Notes: generated by a model not told the origin, from the sequence alone. 64,000 nt of DNA from Schistocephalus solidus (GCA_017591395.1 WEDG01004925.1:1-64000), one strand, 5' to 3'; shown: positions 20,585 to 31,404, numbered from the stretch's first letter. Translations and numbers: made by a program.

Positions 20585-21430
20585 CCGGCAGTTCGACCGT
20601 CGATTTCGACGAGGTTCAGCGTATGCTCCACACCAGGTGGTGCAGGGAGGGTGACTTGCGCGTGAATTAGTTTTAAGTGATAGTAGCCTTGCGCTGCAGC
20701 TACCGCACTCTCTCCCCCCCCCCCCCACCTGAGCCCGGTGTCAAAACCAAGTCAAGAAGACCGGAGATGGAAGAGGGCGCAGGTGGCTGGCGCGGCCGGA
20801 GCCGCCCCTGGGCGTGCCACCACCTGGCTCGGATCCCACGGAGTGGGAGTGCCATAAAGGCCACATTAAGAAGGAGCCATTGCAACCTGACTCTCAGTCC
20901 GCCAGTCAGCCACTCCACACAAAACACACATTGGGCTGACCACGCGGTCCGAGTTATCCCGTCAGTTGGCAACCTTCCAAGCCACGGCTTTTAGCGCACC
21001 GTCATAGTTTCAAGCGCGTCAGATTGTTTATAGTGAGGAATATGCGCTGAGCTGTCGACCTCACTTTCTCCCCACTCCCCACAGACCAGACCACTGTCCG
21101 AGCCGGTCAGTTGCCTGATGTGGGAGTGGGCGCATTGGCTGACGGATCGGCGTACCCGTCTTCGCGCGCCACAGCACGACCTGGCCCCCATAACGCACAC
21201 ACCAGGATTCACAAACTCAGGGATATGGAGCAGCCATCGCCGTCTGACTCCCCAGTCCACTGGTCAGCCACTCGACACACACAGCACATACACTGAGCCG
21301 ACGGCGTGGTCTGGTGGAAGCGTTAGATTGGCAGACTTCCCAGCCACGGTTTCTAGGAAACCGTGATATTCTCTGGTAAATGGTGATTGTGAGGGTGTTG
21401 TCGATGTATTGGTGTAGGTATTGTGCGCTA
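20585..21430 (-). repeat. RTE copy E, complete 3'UTR (reference)
   Basis: This is the best-preserved 3'UTR, from the stop codon region near 21430 to the terminal CGACGGTCGAACTG on the minus strand at about 20586. It includes a C13 run at 20714-20726 (plus). It abuts the truncated 3'UTR of copy D, so the two elements are joined tail-to-tail. The plus-strand sense of this UTR gives the order used to recognise all solo copies. Confidence 0.75.
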
Positions 21431-22250
21431 ATGTAGCTTAGCCTCAGGTGGTTTACTGTAGGTTGTAGTGTATGCGCATGTGTCCTAATAGGCCCATGCG
21501 GTGTGTAAATGTGCGGGAGCAAGGAGGTCAGTGAAGGCGGGCGCGTCGACTATATGTCGGAGTACCAGGCACTGGTTCACCAGCCTCCGTGCGATGGATT
21601 CGCAGGTGACCGACCAGGCCGATGCGTGAGTTGAAGTTGCGGGCGCAGTGTTGGCAGGAGAAATCGGTAGAGGCTGGGGCGATGTCATTCATGGCAGTGG
21701 GGGTGTCAGGGGTGCTAAGAATGGCAGGAGCGGTTGATGTGCATGGTGTATTGGTGTTGTTGGCATTGCGGTTAAGTCCGCTGTCATGGATGCGCATGTG
21801 ACCGAATAGGCCCATGCGATGAGTGAATGCGCGAGGACAGTGAGGGCAGTGGAGGCGACGATCTCTGCTGTGTGATGGTGTTCCAGGCACTGGCTCACCG
21901 GTCTCTGTACGATGTATTCGCAAGTGACCGACCAGGCCGATGCGTGAGGTGAATGTGCGGTCGCATTGAGTACAGCTTAGGAGAGATTCCCCATCGCTGA
22001 TGGTGGTGGTGGTGGTAGTGAAGGCGGTGGTGGTTGCCGTCGTGGGGGTAACAGGCGATGAGTAGATGGATGTGGTCTCTATGATGGTGTGAGTAATGGA
22101 ATTGATGCCAGGAGTGAGGGTGGGAGAGTCAGAAGGAGGGTTGGCAGAATTTGACGTAGAAATTGGAATTGTCGGATTGTTGGTGCATTGCGTCCGAAGA
22201 TGTCAAACCAGGCCGATTCGCGCGCGGAAGATGCGTTGACAGCGCGGGCA
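21431..22250 (-). pseudogene. RTE copy E, C2H2 zinc-finger array
   Basis: There are five fingers: (1) [15 protein letters not shown] then a stop and HLRTQ, with Gln for the last His; (2) CTQC...GLVGHLRIH; (3) CPHCPRAF...GLFGHMRIH; (4) CQHCARNF...GLVGHLRIH; (5) first Cys converted to a stop, then PPCSRTF...GLLGHMRIH. Fingers 2-4 keep all four ligands, and every finger has F-x5-L-x2-H spacing. About 90 residues of Ser/Thr/Pro-rich linker separate fingers 1 and 2; the others have about 20 or 45. The family role is inferred to be nucleic-acid or target binding by the LINE protein. Confidence 0.8.
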
Positions 22251-22919
22251 TGTTGGCAGGGCCTGGGCATTGGCGGTGTTGGTCCGGGGCGCTTGTGACT
22301 TTCGTGCCGCTCTTTTGGCCTTGGCGGCGGCGATCCGGTTAGCCTCATAGATTGCTGAACCAGTCTTCACTGATCTTCTCCATGCCGGTCTATCCTGGGC
22401 GAGGTCCTCCCAGGTCGCCGAGTTGATTTGCAGTTGCTTCAGCGATTTCTTCAAAGTGTCCTTGTAGCGTCGTTTTTGACTCCCCTGCCGACGAGAACCC
22501 GTAGCGACATCTCCGTAGAAAAGTCGTTTGGGTAGTCGCTCGTCGTCCATTCTTACCAGGTGGCCGCTCCATCGCAGTTGCACTTGCCTCAGCACGGCAT
22601 GGATGCTGAGGATTCCGGTCCGCTCCAGGACTTCCGTGTCCGGGATCCTGTCTTGCCATATCAGCTTCAGTATTCTACGGAGGCAGCTGAGATGAAAGTG
22701 ATTCAGCTTCCTGGCTTGGTTCGAGTAGACAGTCCAGGTTTCCGCTCCGTAAAGGAGTGTCGTCAAGACGACGGCCTTGTACATCTTCAGTTTGGTGTTC
22801 AGGTGAATGCCGTGGCGATTCCACATGGAGGCCTGCAGCTGGCCGAAGGCCTGACTAGCTTTGGAGATCCGTTGGGCAACCTCGTCATCGATTTTTCGTC
22901 TAGCGCGACATCGTGCTTC
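22203..22919 (-). pseudogene. RTE copy E, post-RT conserved region
   Basis: A 207-codon open frame (22203-22826) holds [94 protein letters not shown] and [20 protein letters not shown], running into finger 1. This block is characteristic of the C-terminal half of RTE-like RT proteins and is the least damaged part of copy E. Confidence 0.8.
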
Positions 22920-24476
22920 CTAGATAAGCGAAGGTTTCCACGTTTTTGAGTTGAGCACCGTTGACATTGATTCGAGGAGCATTGTATTCCGTGCTGGGTG
23001 GCGGCTGGTGCATGACAACCTTTTGGCTGTACTGATTGTTAATCCGAAATCGGCGCAGCCTTCGGCGAAGAGGTCCATGCTCCTTTGCATGTCCTCCTCC
23101 GTCACGGTGTTAAGGGCGCAGTCGTCCGCGAAGAGCAAGTCATGGACTGTAGTCGTAGACACGCGCGTTGGAGCCCGCATACGCCGACTGTTGAGAAGGT
23201 GCCCGTCAGTTCTGTAGGCGATGCGGGATACCAGGCTGCTCATCACGGTAGGCGTCCATCAGCATAGCCGAGAACATGAGACTGAAGAGGGTGGGGGCCA
23301 GTACGCAGCCCCTGCTTCACTCCGTTGGTCACTGCGAATGCTTCGGATACCGTCCCGTTGTCAGTGACGCGCCGATCATCCCGTCATGAAGCTGACGCAC
23401 CATGTGCGTGAACCGCTCAGACAGCCAAATTTCTGCATGACTTTCCACAGTCCGTCACGATTCACCGTGTCAAAGGCTTTCGTTAGATCCACGGTAGTGT
23501 ATAGGTGAGTTCCGCATCTCCTGACACTTCTCTTGTAGCTGGCGGGCGGCAAAGATCATATCGGTTGTTCCATGGGTGTCGGCGGAAGCCACATTGGCTT
23601 TCCGGAAGCAGGCCCTGCCTCTAGGTGACCGTTAAGACGATTGAGAAGGATACGGGCGAAGATCTTCCCGGCGATGTTGAGTTAACGAGATGCCTCTGTG
23701 ATTATCACAGAGTTGCCGGTTCCCCTTCCGTTTGTAGAGATGGACGATGGTCGCGTCTTTGAAAATCCTGAGGAACTTGTCCTTGGTGCCACATCTCCTG
23801 GAAGAGTGTTGTGAGTTCTGCCATCAGCCGGGGCCCACCGTGCTTGTAGACTTCCAGTGGGATTGCGTCAGATCCCGGTGCTTTTACCGCTGGAAATCTG
23901 CTGCACGGCCCGGATGGTTTCTGGTAGGAAGGCGGTAGATCCAGGTCATTGTTCGTGTCCATATGAGGGAGCCGGTCAATGGCAGCATCGGAGATGGCTG
24001 ATGAACAGTTATGACACTTCTGAAGTGCTCGGCCCAGCGCTTCAGAATTTGCGATTTCTCTGTCAGCAGTGTTGTGCCGTCAGAGCTGAGCAGCGGTGCG
24101 GACCCCTTGATACACGGGCCGTAGATGGCCTTTGATGGCTTTGAAAAAGTTTTTCATTTCATTGCGGTCCGCATACCCCCTGGATTTCAGCCTTTCGGAT
24201 CATCCAGGCATCCTGCATCTCCCGCAGCCGTTGTTGTTGTACAAGGCGCCGGCATCTGAAAAAGGCTGCTTTGGTGGCGTCAGTCCGAAGGTCCATGTAG
24301 GCTTTGTGTAGTCTATTCTTCTCCGCGAGTAAGCTGCTGATGTCGGCGTCATTGTCGTCAAACCAGTCCTGGTGTCGACGGTGTGCGCGTCCGAGTACAT
24401 CGAGGGCGGTGGACTGGATGACATTTCGCAGTTGACACCCATCGTGTCTCCACGGTAGCGTTATCATCTGGAGCAT
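22920..24476 (-). pseudogene. RTE copy E, reverse transcriptase domain
   Basis: Order on the minus strand: HQDWFDDNDADISSLLAEKN and FFRCRRLVQQQRL (24159-24476), VYKHGGPRLMAELTTLFQEM (23705-23962), motif A with a lost Phe (VDLTKAFDTVN near 23480), motif B near 23310, and intact LLFADDCAL in the frame 22920-23246. Single-base insertions and deletions break the frame at least six times. It still covers the whole RT without a large deletion. Confidence 0.8.
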
Positions 24477-24514
24477 GCAGGTCCTCCAGTTTCTCGGTTA
24501 TTTGCTGCTGAAAA

Positions 24515-25400
24515 TCAAAACAGTGAGCAGGCAAATTTAATAAAAAGAGTATTTAACTTACATGGCGGCCTCTTTACCTTGGGGCCTTCGTCGGGTTGCA
24601 GTCGAAGCCTCATCTGAGAGATGACGAGGCGGTGATCTGTCCAACCATCAGCATCGCAGATCGCCTTGGTTACCAGCACGTTCCGTCGATCTCGCCTCCG
24701 GACGAGAACATAGTCCAGCAGATGCCAGCGCCGCGACCGAGGGTGCATTCACGTGGCCTTCTCCCGCGTCGGAAGGCGGAAGAAGGTGTTGGACAGCAGG
24801 GAGAGGTGTTCCGCACACGTGCGCAGAAGAAGGAGGCCGTTATCGTTGCAGCTACCGAGACCGTGGGGACTCCAGCACTCCCTGCCAGGCAGCGTGGTCC
24901 GTCCCGACGCGGGCATTGAAGCTCACAGGACAATTAACTTGTCCTCTTTCGGCACAGTCACCAGCAAGGCGTACAGGTCCTCGTAGAATTTATCCTTCGC
25001 CACATCAGAGCTCGTCATTGGAGGAGCGTAGGCGCTGATGATGGTGGCGAACTGGTCTCCCCGAAGAGGCAGGCGGAGGCTCATCAGGCGATCATTGATA
25101 CCCTGCGGCAGACAGGGCAGACGTCCCACGATGTCGTTACGTATGGCAAAGGCAACACCAGCGTCGCGCTCGCTCTGCCTTTGGCCGGCCGCTCCAGAAG
25201 AAAGTGCAGCCAGCTCCCACCTCCTCCAGCTGACCCTGCTCCAGAGAATCGGGTCTCGCTGAGAGCAGCGTCCACCTTTGTAGCGCCCCAGTTCCCGAGC
25301 TGACTAGCGCCGTCCTCCGTTCCGGTCGGTTGCTCCTAGGATTGTCTAAAAGGGTAGCGAACATTCCAGGCTGCTAGTGTGAGTGGACTCACCCGAGCAG
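24515..25400 (-). pseudogene. RTE copy E, AP-like endonuclease
   Basis: [17 protein letters not shown] and [15 protein letters not shown] (25137-25364), SETRFS (catalytic Glu kept), [20 protein letters not shown] and [16 protein letters not shown] (24923-25129), then LLDYVLVRRRDRRNVLVTKA and DADGWTDHRLVIS (24515-24748) with the catalytic His kept. The GDFN box near 24920 is destroyed by a length change that leaves a stop and replaces Asp. The domain spans about 290 codons, normal for this nuclease. Confidence 0.8.
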
Positions 25401-25507
25401 CCTGGGGAGTACGGCGAGGGGATGGGGACAAAGGGCGTTATTGTTCTGAGTTTTACGACCACGTTGTTTGCAGATCCGTGAGCCGCGGCCGGCTGCAGAA
25501 GAATATA
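25401..25507 (-). promoter_or_regulatory. RTE copy E, 5' leader
   Basis: The block CTCAGAACAATAACG...TTTTACGACCACG-type sequence, plus CGGCTGCAGAAG at its outer edge, is also found at the 5' side of B1 (near 10200-10260) and of F (near 40255-40310). Conservation at three independent 5' ends marks it as the element's 5' leader, where LINE internal promoters normally lie. Promoter function is inferred only. Confidence 0.45.
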
Positions 25508-25539
25508 TCCGACGACATCCCTCACCATCATCATGTACC

Positions 25540-25885
25540 CGTGAATATCATGGTTTCTAGAAATATGCGTTGAAAGGCTGTCAATCTGACGCTTACACCA
25601 AACCAGGCCGTCTGACCAGTGGACTGCGAGTCACGGCGATGGCTCCTCCACATCCCCCCGAGTAAGTAAGTCCTGGTGTGGGCGTTATGGGGGACAGGTC
25701 GTGCTGTGGCGCGCGAAGATGATGGTACGCCAATCCGCAGCCACTGCACCATCGGGGAAAAATGACCGGCTCGGACGTTGGTCTGATTGTGGGGAGAGGA
25801 GGAGTCGACGGCTCAGCGTATTTTCCTCACTATAAGGCGTTGACGGGCTGAAAATCAACACGTGCGCTAAAAGTCGTGGCTTCCC
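25540..25885 (+). repeat. RTE 3'UTR fragment, sense orientation
   Basis: It runs from the ATATCATGGTTTCTAGAAATA block to the GCGCTAAAAGTCGTGGCTT block, i.e. the 5' half of the variant-a 3'UTR, in opposite orientation to copy E. It has no coding sequence or 3' terminus. Confidence 0.65.
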
Positions 25886-25944
25886 CACCCCTATTTCGAA
25901 AAAGTGCTAAGATGTCACTTGCTCCAATGTATATGCACGGAAGA

Positions 25945-25980
25945 ATTAATGCATTGCAGTACCAATGAAACTTAAAGTTG
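25945..25980 (+). repeat. Short direct repeat, left member
   Basis: It carries GCAGTACCAATGAAACTTAA plus AGTTGGCA, found again at 28186-28217 in the same orientation. About 30 bp are nearly identical. The pair brackets the left 1.5-kb inverted-repeat arm and a SINE-A copy. Confidence 0.6.
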
Positions 25981-26089
25981 GCAGTCGTTTTTATGTTGTG
26001 CTCAAAACCTTCCTTGCGTTGCGAGTTTTGAGTACCCACAGACGTTATTTTTCGCGAAGATGGCGATTACAATGGTAGATAGGCACTCC

Positions 26090-26400
26090 ACCGATCAGTT
26101 ATGGGCCTCACTCGTTCCAATGTGCCTTGGGGCTCACACTCGAACCCCGCCAGCAGCCGCACACTTGGCTAGTAGTAGAGACAGAATGACATAACCGACA
26201 GAGCCAGGCAAGACTGAATATGTTCATTTTCTGGCTTTATTAGCCTTCATCAGCCAGCCATACCCATCCCCAGATGTTGCGGCACCCTAAGGCTCTAGCT
26301 ATCAGGTCGCGGGGTCTGAGTTTCAGGAGCCGTAACATCTGGGTTGGTATAGCTGGCTAATGACGGCTAATAGGCCAGTAATTACCACTATAGCGTTCGC
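26090..26400. repeat. SINE-A inverted dimer
   Basis: A minus copy (26090-26290, with GCTCACACTCGAACCCCGCC and the TTTCTGGCTTTATTAGCC block) is followed by the tail of a plus copy (26320-26400). The arms CCCCAGATGTTGCGGC and GCCGTAACATCTGGG plus the GGCTGATGACGGCTAATAAG-type blocks pair over about 80 bp. The layout is the same as at 607-787. Confidence 0.65.
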
Positions 26401-26489
26401 TATCATTTTCGGTACTACCATTCTACCTATGGACTTCAGTTATATTTGTAGGCTCACCTAGACAGAAAACCTCATCTCCAAAGAAAAAA

Positions 26490-26910
26490 TATGTCTGCGT
26501 AAGGCAGCCTGTATTACTGGGGGCAATATAGTTCCATGTCCGACTTCCGTCTTTTCGGCAACTACTAACGTGTCAAATCCACCGGTACTCAGGAATTTAC
26601 AATTGGCGTGTTCAAGGAATTTCGCCTCCCGATTTGTGTCCACTACATACGTGGTCAAAATGAAGGAGGCCAAACTGAAAGGTTGTGCTGCCACGAGCAG
26701 TAAAGTCTGTGCAACATTGCCGGGCAAATTAACAGAAGACTGTAGAAAACGCGGTGGACACGTCGAAGGAAGAGAGGAGTTATTTAAGAATGAATAGTTG
26801 ATTGTTAAACAACCTGAGCACCCCACACGTGCGGCGTGCGGGAGCTCTAGTAGGGTCTTATCCGTTTATCAAAAGAAGAAAAGGTTAATTTTTTTCGTGA
26901 TGCAGCTGGA

Positions 26911-26978
<68 letters not shown>

Positions 26979-27995
26979 CCAACTTTTCTCCACCGTGTGC
27001 AGACTAGGTTCAGACAAAAATCCAGAAATTTTATTGGCTAACACCGTTGGTGAAGGTGTTTCCGACCACTAATGCCATATAAGGCGTCTTTTTTAAATAT
27101 CATACTCCTTCAAGGTCATCCGCATTCACTGTTAGCGCGGTCGAGCGCGATGACCTTGCCGTCGGATCAACTGCCTTGCCCGAGTTAAGCACATCCAGAC
27201 GTTTAAAACAGCCCGCATTTCCTCTACCGCATTGGGTGTAGAAACTAGAACGGTAGGCCCTCGAATTCAAACCCACCTGCTCATGATGGCGGCAAACTAC
27301 CCAGTGGCGGGTCCTCTCGCTGACATGATTTACAATTATCAGCACCTATCTTTGCCTCGCTAGCAGTAACTGTTCTCTGGACAGCAATTCGGGCTTTTCT
27401 ACAGAATAGATTCCTCCTTCTGAAGTCTTTCGTCTTCTCCTGGTAGCTGCGATTCGATCTGATTACAGTTGCAGTCAAGGTACGGCCAATAACTTCAGCG
27501 TTGCAAGTGACCTCGAACACACTTTATTTGACCACTTTTTACGCATTAGCAGTACATAAACACTGACTGCTACATTAAGAATGTTCCACAAGTATACGAA
27601 TATGCACCGATAACCAAAAATATGATGTGAGAGAAATAAAACCCGTCATGATAGGTGCTTAGGTACACTACAGTGAGACAAGAGCGAAAAGAGAGCTTAA
27701 GAAGACATTCGTCCCTGAAAGGGGATGCCACTTAACTGGAAACGAATAAATTTTGACTTCCAATGATCACCGGACCAGAGCAGGAGATGTAGAGGACATT
27801 AGACTGTATCGTTTGAAATGATGTAGCTATCTGGAACTTAAAAATGCATACCAATACCCGTTTGGGCGATAATGTGTGAGCATCATTGCCAACTCCCCAA
27901 CAGGCATCTTGACCATCCTGCGAACCTACAAGGTCCTGCGTCGGTAAGCATGCAAACACCAGGACGAGACAGCCACACAGTGGTTAAGGAATTCA
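26490..27995 (-). repeat. Left arm of a 1.5-kb inverted repeat
   Basis: It is colinear, as reverse complement, with 32585-34040 over its whole length (checked at TAAGGCAGCCTGTATTACTG, the GAGCTCTAGTAGGGTC block, the CGGTCGAGCGCGATGACC block, the GATCACCGGACC block and the AGACAGCCACAC end). An 81-codon minus frame (27100-27345) matches a 104-codon plus frame in the other arm, but it lacks recognisable motifs. It is probably one uncharacterised transposable element present twice in opposite directions. Confidence 0.65.
26915..26976. repeat. (CT)31 microsatellite
   Basis: A pure CT run of about 62 bp lies inside the left inverted-repeat arm. The equivalent place in the right arm (about 33603-33613) has only five GA units, so the array expanded after the arms separated. 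Confidence 0.95.
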
Positions 27996-28185
27996 TAAAT
28001 TCCGAATTTGCTTTACGGTTAAATCGATTTAAATTCTTCAATGACACATAGCAAAAGAATACTAACAAATACCAGGCAAACACTTCAGAAATACCTATGC
28101 TACGTAAGCGTGTATGGTCCTTGATGTACCTTGCCTGCAGAGTGTAGTTGCACTGGAGACAGATGCCTACTTTAAGTACTTATGC

Positions 28186-28217
28186 AGTGCAGTACCAATG
28201 AAACTTAAAGTTGGCAA
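28186..28217 (+). repeat. Short direct repeat, right member
   Basis: Partner of 25945-25980, about 2.24 kb away. Positions 28223-29211 show no gene or repeat I can identify. Confidence 0.6.
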
Positions 28218-29211
28218 TTAAACTTAAGGAGAATAGAGCTTTTGTTACGCCTTAAAATAGCAAAAGATCATCTGTCTTGCATCGCAGTTCTAGCTAGCGT
28301 AGAATGCAAGCACATGTTACCGCGCACATGACGGCAGGCTGTCTTTGGACTGAACAACTCTCCGCCAACTGTAAGAGTAAAATTGGGGAAAATTTCTGCC
28401 TAAGAAGTATGCACGCAATCATTTTTTTCCGATACATGTATACTTTTGGTCGTCTTTTCCTGAAAAGGATTCACAAACGATTCATTCCCCTAGATATATT
28501 TTTAGGAGGCATTTTTTAGAGGCATAAAAACCGATATCTTGTTCTTTTTATCGGAAAACACTGAATGCAGTTGTTGATAGTTATTTAGTCAAGTTCAGTT
28601 TACTTTAAAGTTTTAAAGTAAAGAGACCATCTTAGAATCGTACCATATTGCAATAAAGATGAATCAAACCCTGTGCTTCGTAATAATCCTATTGATAGCA
28701 GACTGTACGTTTCGGCCGTTTTAATTCGTCCAAACAATTGAGTGTTTTGGTTACGCCGTCTTTTAACCTTGAGGGTAGCCAATCAACAGCAGATGCCATG
28801 TTGTTAGCTGATTCAGGATTTAGGGCCTCGCGTCAAGGCAGCAGGGATCCTTTCTAGGTCAAAAGGTCACGCCCGCCACAGACCTAGTGTTAGGCAAACA
28901 TCTTAAGAGTACACATTTTGCTTAGTGCTCATTAAAAAACATGTAATCCTTCTTCGTAGCATGCATAGTAGGTGTCAACGCTTTCGTACTGAGCAGATTT
29001 CTTATGGGTAAAAATTACGGAATAGAAACGCAACGATTAAGAAGGCGCAGTTGTTGGAAGCAGGTTATCCAATGGTAATAAGAGGCCTTGTCCAAGCTGG
29101 TTAGCGGGCCCTCCAGCAGAAATTGTTCAGTTACTATTCCCTATCGGCCTTCTTTTATACGGAGAAGGTAATTATAAGTTGCCAGTTTAGACCTTCACTT
29201 AGTCACGTGGA

Positions 29212-29420
29212 TCAGGTCATATTGGTCGCACAAGTCGGCGCCTATTCAAAAGAATGCGGGAACACCACCCGGCATGGCTGAGGAAAGCAGCATGTTTAAT
29301 TCCCGGAACTCGCGAAACCCCCAAAGTCAATGGGTCAGCGTCGGTTAGCAATAGAAGAAGCGACTAACATCAGGTTACATAAGCCGGTGTTGTATGCAGA
29401 CAAAAACTTCCTTCAAGCTC
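29212..29420 (+). pseudogene. PLE GIY-YIG endonuclease fragment
   Basis: The peptide SGHIGRTSRRLFKRMREHH followed by PAWL is the second half of a GIY-YIG nuclease of the Penelope type, where YIGRT.R.L..R..EH..AWL is usual. A frame change follows, then RRLAIEEATNIRLHKPVLY (from 29330), matching the alpha-helical C-terminus typical of PLE nucleases. The RT is not present upstream. The frame starting at 29330 stays open for 123 codons, but the last ~80 look non-coding (proline-rich, poly-C). Confidence 0.6.
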
Positions 29421-29830
29421 CAACTTCCTCAGGGCCACCGGTCAGTTCATATAATATGAACCATTACCCCCCCCCCTTTGTGAACTCTTACTGCCCCTTG
29501 TTACTTTCATTCCCCCCGCCTCTATTAATCCGGTCTCCCACTTTTATGAGAAGACAAACTGTAATCAAACTCTCCTATCAATCTCGTGTTTTACTTTTGG
29601 CTCAATTCAAGAATTCATTGAGCTCGCACGTATGCTGGCCATGTAGTCTGGCGAATTTATTTAAAATTATAAAAATAATCAACAATGAAAGGATTTGTTG
29701 ATGCTAAAAAATTTCCGATGACTTCTCGGTGGTTGCTGTCTAACCTAGCTACTCAGCAATAGGTATCCATAACGCTGAATTTGTTCTGAAAATAAACTCG
29801 ATACCACCAAGGTTGCAGATCGTAACACAC

Positions 29831-30198
29831 GACAGTTCGACCGTTGTAGTCCGACGATGTCCACCGTATGCTCATGGGAAAGTTGAGCAGGGACGATGAC
29901 TTGCGCGTGATTTAGTTTAAAGTGATAGTAGACTTGCGCTGCATCTACCGCACTCTCTCCTCCTCCCCCACCTGAGCCCGGTGTCAAGACAGAGTCAAGA
30001 AGACCGGAGGCGGGAGAGGACGCAGGTGGCTGGCACGGCCGGGTCCCATAAGTCCTAGCCGCCCCTAGGCGTGCCACCACACCTCCATGTTCAGCATTTG
30101 TTATGGGAGCGCAACCCGAATAACGCATGCCGTGCCCTGATGTGGCCCCCGTGTTGGTCCAACGCATCTACCACGTGACCCATTTAGGGGGCACACAC
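29831..30198 (-). repeat. RTE-related 3'UTR variant b, tandem unit 1
   Basis: It starts GACAGTTCGACCGTTG on the plus strand and ends at the CATTTAGGGGGCAC block. The next unit starts 368 bp later with about 90-95% identity by eye. Both end in the CCCCCGTGTTGGTCCAACGC block that distinguishes variant b. No coding part is attached. Confidence 0.7.
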
Positions 30199-30565
30199 GA
30201 CAGTTCGACCGTCGTAGTCCGACGATGTCCGCCGTATGCTCCATGGGAAAGTGGAGCAGGGACGGTGACTTGCGCGTGATTTAGTTTAAAGTGATAGTAG
30301 ACTTGCGCTGCATCTACCGCACTCTCTCCTCCTCCCCACCCTGAGCCCGGTGTCAAGACAGAGTCAAGAAGACCGGAGGTGGGAGAGGACGCAGGTGGCT
30401 GGCGCGGCCGGGTCCCCTAAGTCCTAGCCGCCCCTAAGCGTGCCAACACACCTCCATGTTCGGCATATGTTAGCGGAGCGCAACCCGAATAACGCATGCC
30501 GTGCCCTGATGTGGCCCCCGTGTTGGTCCAACGCATCTACCACGTGACCCATTTAGGGGGCACAA
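30199..30565 (-). repeat. RTE-related 3'UTR variant b, tandem unit 2
   Basis: This is the second unit of the 368-bp tandem, ending with the same TTTAGGGGGCAC and a short (CA)n run. It indicates a recent duplication of a solo UTR, or mobilisation of the UTR as a unit in its own right. Confidence 0.7.
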
Positions 30566-30847
30566 CACACACACAGCCTAGTCGATGAAGAGAGTCATCG
30601 AGAAAATACGAGAAGGATAAGGATCGGATAACCTACAGCGGTATTCTCCTCTCTCAAACCAACAAATATCGACATGGCATACGAAGTTACCATCGACACT
30701 GAAGTCAAAATTTCACCTACTGGCCTTCTTCAGTCACCTTGACTGCTTCCTGCCAGGTGCAGCCACCCATGCTGCCGAGAACACACGACCATCGGTACGG
30801 TCCTCTGTGACTTTGTTTGACTGTTCTTCCGCCTTTCGGATGTTTTA

Positions 30848-31133
30848 CTCGAACTCCTGTCTAGGAAGGGAGCATCTGCAATGACCATACGCCCGGGGCC
30901 GGCGAAAGCCTTTGATCCGATTTTCTAATACCGTCTCTGGTGTTCCCACTTCGACAGATGACGCCTTGAAACGAAGATTCTCTGTCTGGTTGGCAGCCAA
31001 TAGCAGCTGTAGACACCAATCAGTCAACTTAAGGTCCAATGGAACGTGCCCTCGCTCAAGGCGCTGTGCCATAGCCGGAAGTGTAGGCTCGCGCGGCTGC
31101 CAACATACCACAACCTCCTCCCCATTCATTTGA
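30848..31133 (-). CDS. Unrecognised 95-codon open frame
   Basis: It opens MNGEEVVVCWQPREPTLPAM and contains DLKLTDWCLQLLLAANQTEN and RIKGFRRPRAYG. Amino-acid use looks protein-like (Leu-rich helix, few rare residues) and differs from the RTE and SINE frames around it. I recognise no family. It is bounded upstream by the SINE-B head at 31150 and downstream by a stop. It could be an exon or pseudogene piece of a host gene, or chance. Confidence 0.2.
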
Positions 31134-31149
31134 CCCCATTGTAAAAGCC

Positions 31150-31400
31150 CTTGGAGGCCTCGGGGGGATTCGAACCTACGAGAACAATGGGAAGGCCAAC
31201 GCTCTGTCCAACTGAGGTAGGAGGCCCCACCGAGAGCCGTGAGTGTAATCAACCTGGGTCACGTTACCCGCCTAGCCTACTGCAACTTATGAAATCTAAA
31301 AATTCTGATTCAGCAAACCGAATGCCCAAATAGGATTTCTTCAGCGAGCAATATAGAATCCCCCAGATGACTACCAGGCAACATTAATTAGTAGGTGGTT
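31150..31400 (-). repeat. SINE-B, minus copy
   Basis: The tRNA-like head at about 31165-31232 (minus strand: GGCCTCCTACCTCAGTTGG, B-box GGTTCGAATCC) is followed by a body with CACCGAGAGCCGTGAGTG and CAGATGACTACCAGGCA (plus). The outermost 13 bases of head ends can pair (GGCCTC...GAGGCC), unlike SINE-A, but intervening arms are degenerate. Confidence 0.7.
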
Positions 31401-31404
31401 TTTG

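Noticed and set aside
24510..24580. A possible spliceosomal intron in RTE copy E (GTAAGT near 24565 and a TTTTCAG near 24515 on the minus strand)
   Set aside because: The stretch can be read as coding (KLNTLFIKFACSLF) linking EN to RT, and the splice-like signals arise from T-rich substitutions plus a one-base shift. No second copy of this joint is available in the window for comparison.
26798..27044. Ser-Leu and Arg-Glu repeat proteins on both strands
   Set aside because: Both are translations of the (CT)31 array.
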